NCBI GenBank assembly: GCA_950295325.1
Contig: OX485808.1
Coordinates: forward strand, 27,054,527-27,114,526
DNA from: Polytrichum commune
Lineage: Eukaryota; Streptophyta; Polytrichopsida; Polytrichales; Polytrichaceae
DNA: 60,000 nucleotides
Direction of reading: 5' to 3'
Shown here: positions 44,936 through 56,640 of the stretch, piece by piece
Layout of the letters: the number at the start of each line of letters is the position of its first letter
Position numbering within the stretch: position 1 is the stretch's first letter
The notes under the pieces: model-generated
What the model was told of the DNA's origin: nothing
Databases searched by the model: none
Seen by the model: only the letters and a program-made list of their open reading frames with translations
Made by a program: the position numbers and the translations under genes

Positions 44936-47900
44936 ATGGGTGATGTGGAGATTCCGGTCATCGACCTGGCGGGGTTAATGGAGGGTGAAGTTGCACGGTC
45001 TCGCATTGTGGCCGAAATTGCAAGAGCCTGTGAGCAGTGGGGCTTCTTCCAGGTGAGTACTGCAACAATTTTCTCATGTTTCCTCAACTCCGCAAACAAT
45101 TATGACCATTGGTGGATCGGCTCAGGAATTATCTCATCTCATATGTTTAGCAATTGCGATGAAAAAATCCCACAGATAGTCATTTCAAGTTTCATAATCG
45201 GCGTATCACGAGGTGCAAAAGGTATTAGAGGTCAAAAGGAAGATTCTCTTTCTCTTTAGGTGATCTCACAGGCCTTCCCTAATTAAAATGCCAACTACTG
45301 AACTTAGAGGTTCATCTATTTTGAGCAGATAATCCAATCTCATCGTAACACACGTCTTTCTAAGCATGGGTATCCAATTAAGAAGACTGACCACATGCTT
45401 GAGGACTTATTTGTGACTGGGGAACAATACTTCACTTTTCTTCCTTTTGCTAAATCTCTTTGGCATAGAGGAGGGGCCTTTATCAAGTTCAGTATTAGGG
45501 ACCTAACAAACAAGAATGCGCCACTCAAAATGATCTGTAAATGCGATGCACTTCATAGAAGACTTTGGTTGATCAAACCACGGCATCCCCGAGGAAACCC
45601 TGGAGACCGTGTGTTACGAGAAAACAGGATTGTTCGAGTGTATCGCTGTGTTCTTTCTCAAGAAGCTCGTGCTAATTTAGAAACCTAAATAATCTGCTGA
45701 TGTGATGTACGTAGAATGTTTTTCTAGCTAGCTTCACTTCTCTCTTAGAATGTGGTGTTCAAACATACAGTTGGCGGCCTTAGCCACCACATTGTCATGT
45801 CCTGGGCCGTCCCTGCACCGACCGTTATGAAACTTTGGATGAGCAATTGCGTGAGCGTCCACCACTTCTGTTTTGTATAACAGATAACTCTGATGATGTT
45901 GAGGATGTGGAGCAGCAAAACAATCGAAGTTATTAAGACCGGTTTAATGGAGTTATACGTGCTGCGCAGGTAGTCAACCATGGCATCTCCGAAGAAACCT
46001 TGGAGACCGTGAAAAAGACGGCACGGGCATTCTTCGATTTGCCGGATGATGAGAGGTTGAAGTATGCTGTGAAGCCCGGTAGCGCCGAAGGTTACTACAG
46101 CAAGAAGGCTTGCAATGTGCTTGTTGAGGAAGAAAATGTGCTTTCCGAGAAGCATATAGACTACTTTTACCATTTCTTCGGTCCGGCGCATCTCAAAGCC
46201 ATCGATACGTGGCCTCGCCATTCATCAGCCTATCGGTATGGCACCATAGCCTCATTTCTTCATTCATCACCGGTCTGCTGAAGTTTGGTTCATTCTAAAA
46301 GCCTTTTAGCTTTCGAGGTAGGCACATCGTTCTTATTGAATCCGTTAAATTGAAGTTAGATACTTCATGTGAAAAGACTTTGTTGATTGAGGGCGCTAGA
46401 AGTGGAGGGGGAAAAAAACCAGCCTCCTTTTGGTTGTCCATTTCATTTAACCGTGTAAACCACGGTGAGGAAGCATCACTTGCAGTTGAACTTGAATCCT
46501 GCTCAAGTTTGTTCAATGTAAAAGCTCCAGAACCTTTGATGTGGGCCCCTCAATCTTGTTGAGCCCAATACAGAAGAACAAACTGAGGGCGGATACTTCA
46601 TGTGAGATGATATATAATTTTTGAATGAGGGCATTAGAAGCGGAACAATAGAAAAAACAATGCGGTATTGGTTGTCAATACATTTAACCAGGTGAACCAC
46701 AGGGAGGAAGCACCAGTGAATTTGAACCGGCATGTGGGAAATGGAACGTGGTTGTATGCACACATATAGGAGAGCAACCTTCTCCTTTGCACTTGTGCAA
46801 CCATCGCAAGTTGCCACTTGAGCCATGTGGCTTGGGAAGTATTTACTTTTGTTATGACTGGACCTCTTGTTTTCTTGTTTTTTTTTCCTTTTGCCGAATC
46901 TTTTTAGCATGGGAGAGGGGTGCTCGTGCGAATCAAGTTTTGACAGGGGGACCATTTGAGTTTCATTGAGGTACAGGGACGACTTCAAAGACACGCATTA
47001 AGAGATGTCTGAGTACATCACAAGCTATACAACAATTTGCTTGAGACTTACTGTTGCACATTGTTCTGGATTGTTGGCCTATGGTCAAATGGCTTGCCAC
47101 CATTTGATGGAAACATCAAATCTCATCTACTTTTTTGTTTGCAGGGAGGTGATGGAAGCATTCAGTGAGGAAGTGAAAGCGCTCGCCTTGAAGTTGTTGG
47201 GTGTCTGTGCCATAGGTCTAGGGTTGAAGGAAACATGCTTCAACGAGGCCTTAGGTAGTGACCCAACATTTTCTATTCGTATCAATTACTACCCTCCGTT
47301 CCCGGAACTGAAATCCCGCATAGTCGGCGTAGGCGAGCACTCGGACCCGGGGGCCATCACTGTTTTTCTACAAGGTGACATCGATGGCCTCCAAGTGCGC
47401 CACGCCAACAACAGCGCCAGCCAGTGGGTCGATGTGAAGACTGTGAAAAATGCTCTGATCATCAACATCGGTGACCAGCTCGAAGTAAGCTCAAAGCATC
47501 TCCAATCGTTTCCCTTCTCTTGAACCTCTGAGCTATAAGTGTACAGGGTTTGAGGTTACCAGATTTCTGCTGCCAATTAAACCATTTTGCACTCGACTGA
47601 GTCTTTCCCAGTTGATAGTTTTGGAAGAAAATCTACCGCAATGAAGGAGATGGTGGTTTGTGAAATTAAGAGGAATCTAGCCAGTTTAGGAATAATTTCC
47701 CTTCTTTTCAACCTCTGAGCTATTTAGTTTATAGGGTAAAGGGTTTTAAGGTTTTACGGTTACTAGATTTCTATTGCCAAGCACACCATTTGCACTCAGT
47801 TGAATCTTTCCTAGTTGATGTTTGAAAGAAAATCTTCCATAATGAAGGAGATGGTGGTTTTTGAAATTTTAGAGGAATCCACCCAGTTTAGGAACCGACT

Positions 47901-48398
47901 TTCAATGTGCAGCATCCAAAGGCAAATAATTCCCTCTCCCAGCAGTTGTTTCGGGACACATGGAGAACCTGGAAACTGTGCAGCGTGCTTTCTAGTTCTA
48001 GAAGGTGGCTGAATATGTAGTTCTTGTGGAAATCAAAGAAAAACGAGCTAATGTCTCAATGTCAGATGAACTACTACTAGTTTCTGATTCTGCATGATTT
48101 TTAATTTTTTCTCTTCCAGATTCTCACAAATGGGAGGTACAAAAGTGTGGAGCACCGTGGGATGTTGGATGGCGCCTGCGAGCGATTATCTTTGGCGACA
48201 TTCTACAGCCCCTCCATGGACTCCGTGATCGCCCCCGCAGCCGACCTCGTTGATGAAACTCACCCTCGTCTCTACGAACCAACCTTGTTCTCTGATTACA
48301 TGGCCTCTTTTTACCAGCGCGGGTTGGATGGCAAAAACTATGTTAACCGAAGGCGAAATGACCGCAGTCAAAATGACAGCGAAGAAAGACGGCCGTGA
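44936..48398 (+). CDS. 2-oxoglutarate/Fe(II)-dependent dioxygenase, four exons, 333 aa
   Basis: Exons 44936-45052, 45970-46235, 47145-47484 and 48120-48398, all with GT-AG introns, join in frame to 1002 bp. The N-terminal DIOX_N domain begins EIPVIDLAGLM and has CEQWGFFQ, VVNHGISEETLE and FFDLPDDERLK. The C-terminal 2OG-FeII_Oxy domain has NYYPPFPE (175 on), GEHSDPGAIT with iron ligands His193 and Asp195, GDQLEILTNGRYKSVEHR with the third ligand His253, and RLS (Arg263, Ser265) for 2-oxoglutarate C5-carboxylate binding. All key residues are present and length is normal for the DOXC class of plant dioxygenases, which hydroxylate or desaturate hormones, flavonoids and other metabolites, mainly in the cytosol. 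The substrate cannot be told. The C-terminus ends in an unusual Arg/Asp/Asn/Ser-rich tail. The promoter is duplicated, and the introns carry local duplications and an exon 2 relic. Confidence 0.92.
45570..45672 (+). pseudogene. Relic of dioxygenase exon 2 inside intron 1
   Basis: In one frame the DNA reads NHGIPEETLETV, nearly identical to NHGISEETLETV at the start of true exon 2, then diverges (CYEKTGLFE) and reaches TAG in the same frame near the end. Nucleotide identity is high over about 40 bases from CAAACCACGGCATCCCCGAG. One extra A relative to exon 2 and the lack of a clean acceptor make it non-functional. It suggests an older internal or whole-gene duplication. Confidence 0.75.
46346..46735 (+). 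repeat. Tandem duplication in dioxygenase intron 2
   Basis: Two copies (about 46346-46500 and 46585-46735) share ATACTTCATGTGA, TTGA-TGAGGGC-TAGAAG, ATTTAACC-GTGAACCAC-G and GAGGAAGCA. Nearby 46830-46930 resembles part of intron 1 (45440-45490: TTTTGC-AATCT-TT-GCAT). Minus-strand frames here are not genes. Confidence 0.75.
47508..47880 (+). repeat. Tandem duplication in dioxygenase intron 3
   Basis: Copies begin at about 47508 and 47697 and share TTCCCTTCT, AACCTCTGAGCTAT, GTT-CTAGATTTCT, ATGAAGGAGATGGTGGTTT and GAGGAATC-A. Period about 190 bp. Confidence 0.85.
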
Positions 48399-48782
48399 AA
48401 AAAATTCCTCCCTACACTCAGTTGTTGGTGACGAAACTATATCCCAACGCCGCAGCAATGATGTGTCAAATTCCGTCAAGTCAAGTTTGTATGTATGGAT
48501 CCAAGTGAAGGTATTGAAATAGTAGTGATGTAAATACAGCCAGCTGATGTAGCAATTCAATGCAGGATTCAATCGGTACATAAATAATCAGTGTATACTC
48601 ATTACCCATACTCCTTTACTTACAGTTTTTAGAATCAGTGTAACTACAGGATTGTCTGTCTACCCACTGCCTCATCAAAATGTTAATTGGTTGTTCTGGA
48701 ATGTGAACACTGCAAACCAAACAGTTTCAAATGTATCTTCTACTTTTGGAATATTCCTTGCCACATTGTAAAGCATTCAGTT

Positions 48783-49095
48783 ACTTTTCTGATCGAGCAC
48801 CTATATTTGATTGGTTTGTTGTTGGTGACTCGGTGGGGATTAAAGAATAAACACCATAAAGAGACATATGATGATCTTCAATAAAGATTGAACTGCATCT
48901 TCAATCTTTTTATAAAAACAACTACTCCACACTCAATAGTGAACACAATTATGAGGACTTGGAGATTCAGTTAAGAAATCAACAAACATGCACTTTCGAT
49001 AACTATACCTAAATCAGGAGAGGTTCAAATTTCAATCTCTATTTTTTTTTGTTGTTGATACTTCGTCATAGATTTGGTAATGCAACACAAGCAAG
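48783..49095 (+). repeat. Dispersed repeat W, copy 3
   Basis: Matches 562-880 and 5080-5335 (CACCTATATTTGATTGGTT, AACATGCACTTTCGATAAC, GATTTGGTAATGCAACAC). It lies about 400 bp beyond the dioxygenase stop codon. Confidence 0.65.
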
Positions 49096-52000
49096 TTGTG
49101 TTGTGTGAAATCTAATCGGTAGAAGTTGGAGAACATGAAATATGAACCTCATAACACCCACATACCTGAGTGGCAAAAATTTAGCGCTACAGTTCATTTT
49201 CCTCTCATTCGACTTGTGTCTACTTGCTCCCCTCCCCCCACTCCACATTTGGGGGGACGGAAGTCTCACTTTCTTGACCTCCTATCCTATATCTCAGGGA
49301 GTGCACTATTCATTAAAACCAAGTATCACGTGCGTGCATGCCCCTTATTAAAATACCCCTGTATACATTTTATTTTGCTAAAATCAAGCAATATACTTAC
49401 AAATCTCATTGCTTCAAAATACATTTCCATACGTACACAAGGGTCCAAAAACAAATACAGAAATTGTATATAACATGTGTACAAATGTTTGGAAATGCAA
49501 AAATATGGCCCTATTATATGTATACTATCAAATCATGGATTTTTAGTTATAAAGTCGTTAAAGACTTTTTCATCACTTGGATGAAGTTTGTACGTGTCTG
49601 TTTCAGCATCATACGTCAAATTGGCCAAAGCAATAACTGTATCCAATTCTACCATAATATGAATCAGATCTGTGAGATCATAACTCCAAATAAGGTTGTT
49701 ACTTAGTGGATGAAAAAATGCATAATTCTTGGTCTAGGTCTAACTTGAACGCATAAACGCGTAAACCCGTACTTTACATATATTTTTCTATAGCCTTATC
49801 TCCAGCCTCATGTATATCTACTTCCGGCTTAATAGCAATATGTCTCTTGTATGTACATTTTGTACATGCTTGTTCTAAATAATACCCCTTTTGTGCACAC
49901 ACGTGTATATTTACAGTACTTGAACAGTGCACTCCCTGGGTCCTATATGGCCTGCAACAATCCGACTTGACATCGAGTTCCTAATGTTGAGCCTTGATGC
50001 TTTGTGTAGGATCAAAAATGGAAGTCTGCTAAATTTGCAACATGGAAGAGGTAGTCATTGTGAAGATCTTGCTGTGATAGACAGATTTTGAATTAGGCCT
50101 GCCCTAGATGCTGGAAGTAATGTGATGAGATCAGTGAGCTGCAAGCTGGTATAACGTAACTGGGCCTAATTCGATTACTCATCTTAAACAAAGACCTATA
50201 TTTACGTGGTGTGTGCTTAGGTGTGGATCTAAGAACGGATGCCAGAAAAAACATGAGTTCAAAGGAGATGAGACTACATGCACTAAAGTTGTTTAACTAT
50301 TCTAGGCTCATAAGTCAACATAATTGGGGAGACCTTTATGATCATTCAATAAGAAAGATGTGCGTCTTCACCTCGACAATGAGCAAGATCATCATTGTGA
50401 GCTCCTGAAATCATGAGGAAAACTCGCTACAAGCACGATTTGGATTTGCTAATTATCTCGCACTAATCACGTGTTTCATGTCCTACGAGGAAGTGGGTGC
50501 AGAGGTAAAGTGTCCGTTTAAGGGCCGGCTTACCTTATTATTACATTCTTGTCACGATTTCGGTTGCAGTGTGAATTAAAATCCCGACATGTACTTCAGT
50601 TCTTGTTACGATCAGCTTAATTTCTTCAGATATGTCCATTAACCATTCTTCCTGCATTTGTGCATCATTGTCAGGAATAAGTACACATAGTACTCACGCG
50701 TGCTTCCCTATCTTGCTTCTTCATGATCTCTCTGCAAGTATATGTACTTCAAAATTACTCCACTGCAAAAATTGTATAACCATATTTCTGGTATAATGAT
50801 ATGGTGGGCTTTAAATCAACAGACAGGAATTTTGCTGGTTACGATTCTGCTGGTAGAATCCAAGGATCGATTATGCATTCACTAGCTATAAAGGAACAAT
50901 GTCAGGGGGCTACAAAGTAATGTGCATGTTCATGGTATACTGGTAGATGAATATTCTATGCATATATCTAGAACATTTGTTCTATATGTGTGTGTGCATT
51001 AAATAAGGTCTTATCTTTTATCGCACTGTGTTTTTAATGAACTGTTGGTTTGGCTCTTGGGGTGGAGGTACTTCAGCAACTGAATCAATTGTGGAAGATA
51101 GGAGATATTTTTTGTTGCAAGAGCATGGACATCATCGCATACCTCCCATTCATCGAACATAAAACCATGAGTTAATATGTAGCCCTAAATTTTTTGTTTT
51201 TTAGTTTATTTGACACTAGAATTATTATTTTTTCTTTGAAAACCTCGTATAGGTTTAGTCCAACTTAGTCATTTGAAATGAATCGATCACAAAACCTCTA
51301 GAGGGGTCAAGTTTTATGGTGGATGGGATGAGAGGTACGCTTGTATGAGATAATTTTGTCTCTCCCCTGCAACAGTTGCATAAGATTACCCAATGCCTGC
51401 GATTGTTATTTACCTGCTCGAGCTGGTTGTCGGTCATAACTGATCAGCTCGCGGACAAGATTTGAGATTTTTGGACGATATCGCATCTCCATGGATGCGA
51501 TAATTTCCTCTCTTTCCCTTGCGGCAGCTGGCTGAAATTACTCCATGCGAAACCAGCTATAGTTTCTTAACCAGCGGAGAAGTTAAAATATACATAAATA
51601 TACATTTAAAAAAAAAAAAAAAAAACAGAAATGAATGCATGCCAATCCGACAACCTCTCTCTATCTGAAGGTCCTGTACTCGTGTCGAATCGAATGACAT
51701 GCAGTGGTTTGTGTGGAATTTACTAGAATCTGAACGAATATGGCAGCTGATTCGAGAGTGGATGGGCTGATTGATGAGCACCAACTCGAATCATTGATGA
51801 AGACTCGCTTTTTAATCATCTGTGACCACTGCATCTCTTGGCCGAAACGAATCCTTGATTCGTCGGCCTCGTATATCCCATGGCATTTGATCGTGAAAAC
51901 CGGAAACGGGGAAAACGGAAGTGACGAGGCTTGTGCGACTGTAGGCATCTGATTTCTTTCGGTCATGGGAAATTGTGCAGGCCATCATCACCTCATGAGA

Positions 52001-53679
52001 TCTTTTGTCGACAAAATCATTTTTCTTATCTCCAGGATTAAGTGTTTTTGTTTGAATCAGGGCGCACAAGTTGGTAGGACCACATCCAGGGTTTTGTTAT
52101 TTGGGCACCGGCCACGTGCCCTGAAAATTCGAGGAGGAGATCTTATGGGAACATGCTCAAAGCCCAATACACCGATTTGTATTCGAAAGATACACTGGAC
52201 CTGGACAATGTTTTTTTTTAAAAACCAATTATTTATCCGCTTCTCTCCTCTATTTTGCCAAGTCTCAAAATTAGCAAGGGTTGAAATTTTTACCGAGTGA
52301 TACTAAATTCATAAATACGTGATCATTTATTATACATCTTAAGAATATGAGCGCGTGCTCTAAGATGTTTGTAGAGTGATGTAAAACATTATATGTAAAC
52401 ACATGCTTGTCATAGAATAGTGCCAAGATGAATATTGTCGGTACTTTCAATGAGCAATACTATTATGAAGAGTGTTTTCAGTGAGCAGTGCCGAGATGAA
52501 CAATACTTCCTAGATCTTTTGGTGTTCACTAATTTCTCACACTCGCTGTTAGCCCTCCGCACTAAATGGGATAATCAATATAGTTTATCCACTTCAATGC
52601 CCATGTGATTCCAATCAGAAGTGGAATTAAAATCCACTGGAGTGGAAATCTCAATCCCAAGAATTATATGTACTCCTATCGATGGCGCCACAAAGGATTT
52701 CTATCAAGGATTGTCTCGAATATAGTGCCACTAGAGATTAGAGTAGAGACGCCCACATAACATTATCCATATACTACAAGTTGTTCAGTGGGGTGTCTTA
52801 TTAGTGGGAATGATTCTCGAATAGTGGCCAAATTCATCTGAATGAGGAAGATATGGGTTGGTAGGGTCTGTCACAGCTACATGGCAAGCCGTTTGATAAA
52901 TGTTATGCATAACCGATCACTTAAGAGATTTTGCGCCAAATCTAGAGAAGTATAAGGCGGTGCCAATTTTCCCATGTAGGACGATACAAATTAGGAAGAC
53001 TACAATTTTTTCAAGAAATTTTACTCCTTAAATTAAAAACACTGGGAAGTCAAAAGTTGGCTTGAACACATTAACACTATCTATAAATTCTACCAATACC
53101 GCTCATTTTGAGACGAATTCCTCCTCAATTTAACCCTCAAAAACCGTGAACATTTGCCATGGCACTATCGATTCCTTGGTGATATCATAACCGAAGTTAA
53201 AGACTTACTATAGGGTTTGTTTCCACGTAGATTGCTTGCCCACGAGATTCTAGTGACATGTGACCCTTAAAAACCATGAAACATGAAACCTTATTTTAAC
53301 CACCCATGAAAAGAAATTACCGACATTAGTCGCAACCTGATCGAAACTATGACACCCTATAGATTCTCGATGGGTCCCGATCGGGAATTAGGTGGTGGTT
53401 CTACTCTAGTAACATATTACTCTACTCTATCGGTAGATTGATGTTGTGTACCTAGAAATGATGCTCTAGCTTGTGGAAGTGAATCTTCTGAAGCAAGTAT
53501 TTGATAGACAGTGGATTCCCTGGAAATGAGTCCTTGAAGTTTGAACTGCCATGCATTTGCTGCTATAAAATAATGTTTCTGTGAGTACTTTGCGGGCGTT
53601 AAACAATGACAATATTCTTGTGGCTGATGACTCTACTAATACGTACATATTCAACAAGAGAAGACCTGTTCCTCTCTGA
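49096..53679. other. Long gene-free stretch
   Basis: No gene could be supported in 4.6 kb. Near 50155-50540 is a repeat sharing CCTATATTTA and TGAGCAAGAT-ATCAT with 32470-33240 and a GGGCCTAATTC end with 40179. A poly-A tract of 20 lies at 51606-51625. The short frames at 49338-49706 and 51740-51966 show no family features. Confidence 0.5.
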
Positions 53680-53908
53680 CAGTGTCCAGGGAGATTTTTG
53701 GGCCTCGTGGTCGAGATCCTCGTGTTTCCAAGTCCAGCCGGTTACATCATGTTGTGATCTTTCGGTTTGTTCTTTATTGATTCAAAGTATATTCCACAGA
53801 TTCCTCTAAAACAGTCGGTAATTTTCCTGAAGTTCTTGAACTTCAACCGTTTATCTCTCAACCTCAACCAGTTCATCTGTACTAGCGGTCGGATCTCCCC
53901 ATTCATTG
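53680..53908. mobile_element. X-family hAT-like MITE, copy X6 (229 bp)
   Basis: One end CAGTGTCCAGGGAGA, the other inverted CAATGAATGGGGAGATCC. Minus-strand flanking octamers TCAGACAA and TCAGAGAG agree at 6 of 8 positions. It contains the uninterrupted CCGACCGCTAGTACAG segment that serves as the empty-site reference for insertions in X1 and X3. Confidence 0.7.
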
Positions 53909-54298
53909 TTGTCTGAGTCCTCACGTCAATCCGACTGTCACATTAATAACTTAGTGGCAGCTCATCGAAACACTTTGATTCATCAGTTGGATTCTGCATG
54001 CACATCGAGCTCTATGAAGGTAAGTGGGCATTGAGAAATCCGGTTAAGAGATTGTGTTGAATTACGCGGATTGTCACAGTTCATCAAATGATCATTTCAG
54101 GTTTTCATATCGCAGAGTTTCAGAGATGCAAAAGTTGTGTAAGAGGTCAAAGTGAAGATTTGTTTTTCTTCTACACTGATATGTGCAATGACGTTGCACA
54201 TTGGTGGACTCCCATTTTTTTTTTTAACTACAAACGTTCTCACATAAGGTATAACAATGGACCTTATGTGGTCACTCTTCTTGGTTGAACATGAACTT

Positions 54299-54684
54299 TG
54301 GTTGAGTGGTAAGGCTTATACTTAAGAATGAACATCAAAAAGACACATGTTATGATCCGATTGAACTAGCATGTGTGCAAAATAGAGACACCATGATGTT
54401 GGGTTCATTAGTTAAAGTCACAACTGGGAGGGGTTGGAAATCACTTGGAGGCAAAATGAATCTTCTCTTTGACCTCCACTTTGACCTTGCTTTGTCAAAG
54501 TGAGGTTTCATTTATCCTCCAAGTGATGTCACATCCCCTCCCACTTCTGAAGCTAACTATTGAACCCAAAAATGATGCTTATATTTTAAGCACACAGTCC
54601 AACCTCATCATAACACAAGGCGTCTTTTCAATATCCATTCTTAAATACAAACCTTGCCACACACCACTCAAATATAGGCCGTTT
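54299..54684. mobile_element. Y-family fold-back element with roughly 190-bp arms
   Basis: The left arm (54299-54486) and the right arm (54490-54684) are inverted copies over nearly their whole length. Shared blocks, read inward, are GAGTGGT, TTAAGAATG, AAAAGAC, TTATGAT, GGGTTCA-TAGTTA, GGGAGGGG, ATCACTTGGAGG and the centre CTTTGAC. The transcript would form a long double-stranded RNA. Fragments of this family occur near 27340, 43560, 45300 and 57590. Confidence 0.75.
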
Positions 54685-54695
54685 GCATAAGACTA

Positions 54696-55095
54696 CACTA
54701 AATATTGTATTTAGTGTCATATGGTTGTTTACGTCATCATGGTAACTTCTTTAATGACACTTCTTATGAATAAGCTCACAAATATTGTTATCCCAATTTA
54801 CTTTCAGTTCATCCACTTTTGGTATATTTTGCATCCTAACAATCTATGAAATGGAGTATTGTCATATATACATGATTGAAATTTGGATGAAAAATCACTA
54901 AGTAAGAGACACTGGTAATTGCAACGTTGTAGATCTATAATGTCCAATTTTTTTATTTCTTTTTGCTTCTTTTTCCCAAGGAATGACAAGTAATGCTAGG
55001 TTTACAGTTAGTGTTGGTGACACTACACGAGCGGTTTACAACTGGTATTGACCAAGACAAAGAGAATAAGCGACTCTAAATACCAATATTTAGTG
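54696..55095 (-). mobile_element. CACTAA/TA-type MITE family Z, copy 3 (inverted)
   Basis: The left end CACTAAATATTGTATTTAGT and the inverted right end CACTAAATATTGGTATTTAG form the terminal repeats. TA precedes it; AA follows. The minus strand carries the family block GTGTCACCAACACTAACTG. Confidence 0.75.
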
Positions 55096-55146
55096 AAGTG
55101 AACATTCGATTGATTAAGGCCCACATAGCTTAATTAGGACGTGTGA

Positions 55147-55272
55147 ACCAATCAACCTCCATGCCTATCCGCATGCGTGCATGGTCTCCTCATCATGATG
55201 GGGTCATGGGGGATAACCCATACCATAGCATCCTTTTTCTAATATAAATAAGCCTCGTCTCCAACTCCCTCA

Positions 55273-55304
<32 letters not shown>
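55147..55304 (+). promoter_or_regulatory. TATA/CCAAT promoter-like segment with CT-rich start
   Basis: A CCAAT box in ACCAATCAA (55146) and a textbook TATAAATA (55243-55250) are followed about 25-30 bases later by CACCATCTCTCTC and a (CT)n leader to 55304. The arrangement fits a Pol II core promoter reading rightward. No long open frame follows. Confidence 0.55.
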
Positions 55305-55308
<4 letters not shown>

Positions 55309-56640
55309 CTATACGTGCAGCTTTGGTTGAAGTCATATATCCAAGCTTTTTCTAGAGTATTTGTAGAGAAATCAGGCGACTTGATGCTTTCGACACACTT
55401 CTGGATGCGTCTGGATCGGTTTCAGATTTAGTGATAAACATCATCTTGCAAAGTGATGGTCTGTTTTTGAGCGGTGTTGTTGATTGCCGAGTGTGCTGAT
55501 GATGAGTGGAAATGATAACCCAATTGTGCATCCAAACGTTTGTGCTTGATCGTCAGAACTGAGAGTTTTGGATGCCACATGTGAATCATTTTGATGTTTC
55601 TGTAGGCCGGTCGGTTGCGTGGTCGTCTTAATCTGCATTTTGGAACTGTTTTGGAATGGTGGTTGCGATCGAGTTGGTTCTGACACGCTTTTTGGGATGC
55701 TTAGAGTTATGGATTGGTTCCTGGAAGTTTGTGAAACCCATCTTAATTGCAAGAGTGATATTCAGATCTGTTTTCTGACTGATGTGTTGATTGTGTTCAT
55801 GGGTGACGCATTTTGCTTTAATGTCTATCTAAGTTAAACTGTGTGCTCATTATTGAGGAGTTTTGGATGTGAAATTGTACGAGACTTGATGTTCTGTAGG
55901 TAAAGGATCGATCGACTCTTAATTACATGTCGATGATTGCATTGGTTGTTCTCGACTGAGGTTGCTTCAATCCCTGTTGTGCAATGATGGGCATCGACGC
56001 AGTCATTGTTTTGTTGGCGACGGTAGCATGTTGTACGAGTGGGTAGTGTGAGGATGGCCTGGACATTGATTCATATGCATGGGTGCAACGGAGGGAGGGA
56101 CGGGGATGGTATGGGTCCAAACTACTGGTATGGACTACATAACAAGCGAGAGGAGACTGGGCGGCGAGCTGCAGTAGCAACGAGACATTCATTGGCTCTT
56201 GCTCGTTATGAGACATGATTGGTGTGCTGATGGACGTGAACTAAAGATAATCGATGAAATGTCGTTTGTGTGGATACGAAAGTGCAAGAGAGTTGTTGGA
56301 AGTGCCCTCCACTTGGATGCGCTAGCGGCCAGTTAACATGGACGGTTGTGGACAAATATCGCAAACGATGTTTGTATTGTAACAGGGTTGTGAGAACATT
56401 GTTCTGCGACTGGCTGATTCAATGCTTCTGCACAAAATCTTCTTAGGCCATGTTAGAGATGAGAAGGGCGCCTTCTCAGTTCTTGCATGGCTTAGGAAGA
56501 TTTTGTGCTTTCGGGTTTGAGCGGTGGAACACCAACAATTGATCGTCGACCTATCTTTTAAGGTCACGATTGCCCTTGCTAGGTTAGAGATTGGTTGGAG
56601 ATCAATGATCAAATTTTTTCAAATTTTTATTTTAGAAGAA
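55275..56640 (+). ncRNA. Putative non-coding transcript / primary microRNA
   Basis: Inferred from the promoter-like segment, the absence of frames over 75 codons on the plus strand, and the near-perfect hairpin at 56430-56508. The end is arbitrary. Sequence composition (about half GC) differs from the flanking AT-rich MITE DNA. Splicing cannot be judged. Confidence 0.3.
56430..56508 (+). ncRNA. MicroRNA-precursor-like hairpin
   Basis: The 5' arm 56430-56467 pairs with the 3' arm 56471-56508 around a 3-base loop. Of 38 positions, 36 pair (four as G-U) and two mismatch. The outer 23 pairs (GCACAAAATCTTCTTAGGCC and onward) have no mismatch on the plus strand, only two G-U. Below an internal loop of 7 by 8 bases the stem resumes with TTCAA/TTGAG and ATTGTT/AACAAT. 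No terminal-repeat or target-duplication pattern marks it as a MITE. The arms match no conserved plant miRNA that I can recall. Confidence 0.45.

Noticed and set aside
46503-46994. 163-codon minus-strand frame
   Set aside because: Lies in intron 2 of the dioxygenase, covers tandem repeats, and has no recognisable domain.
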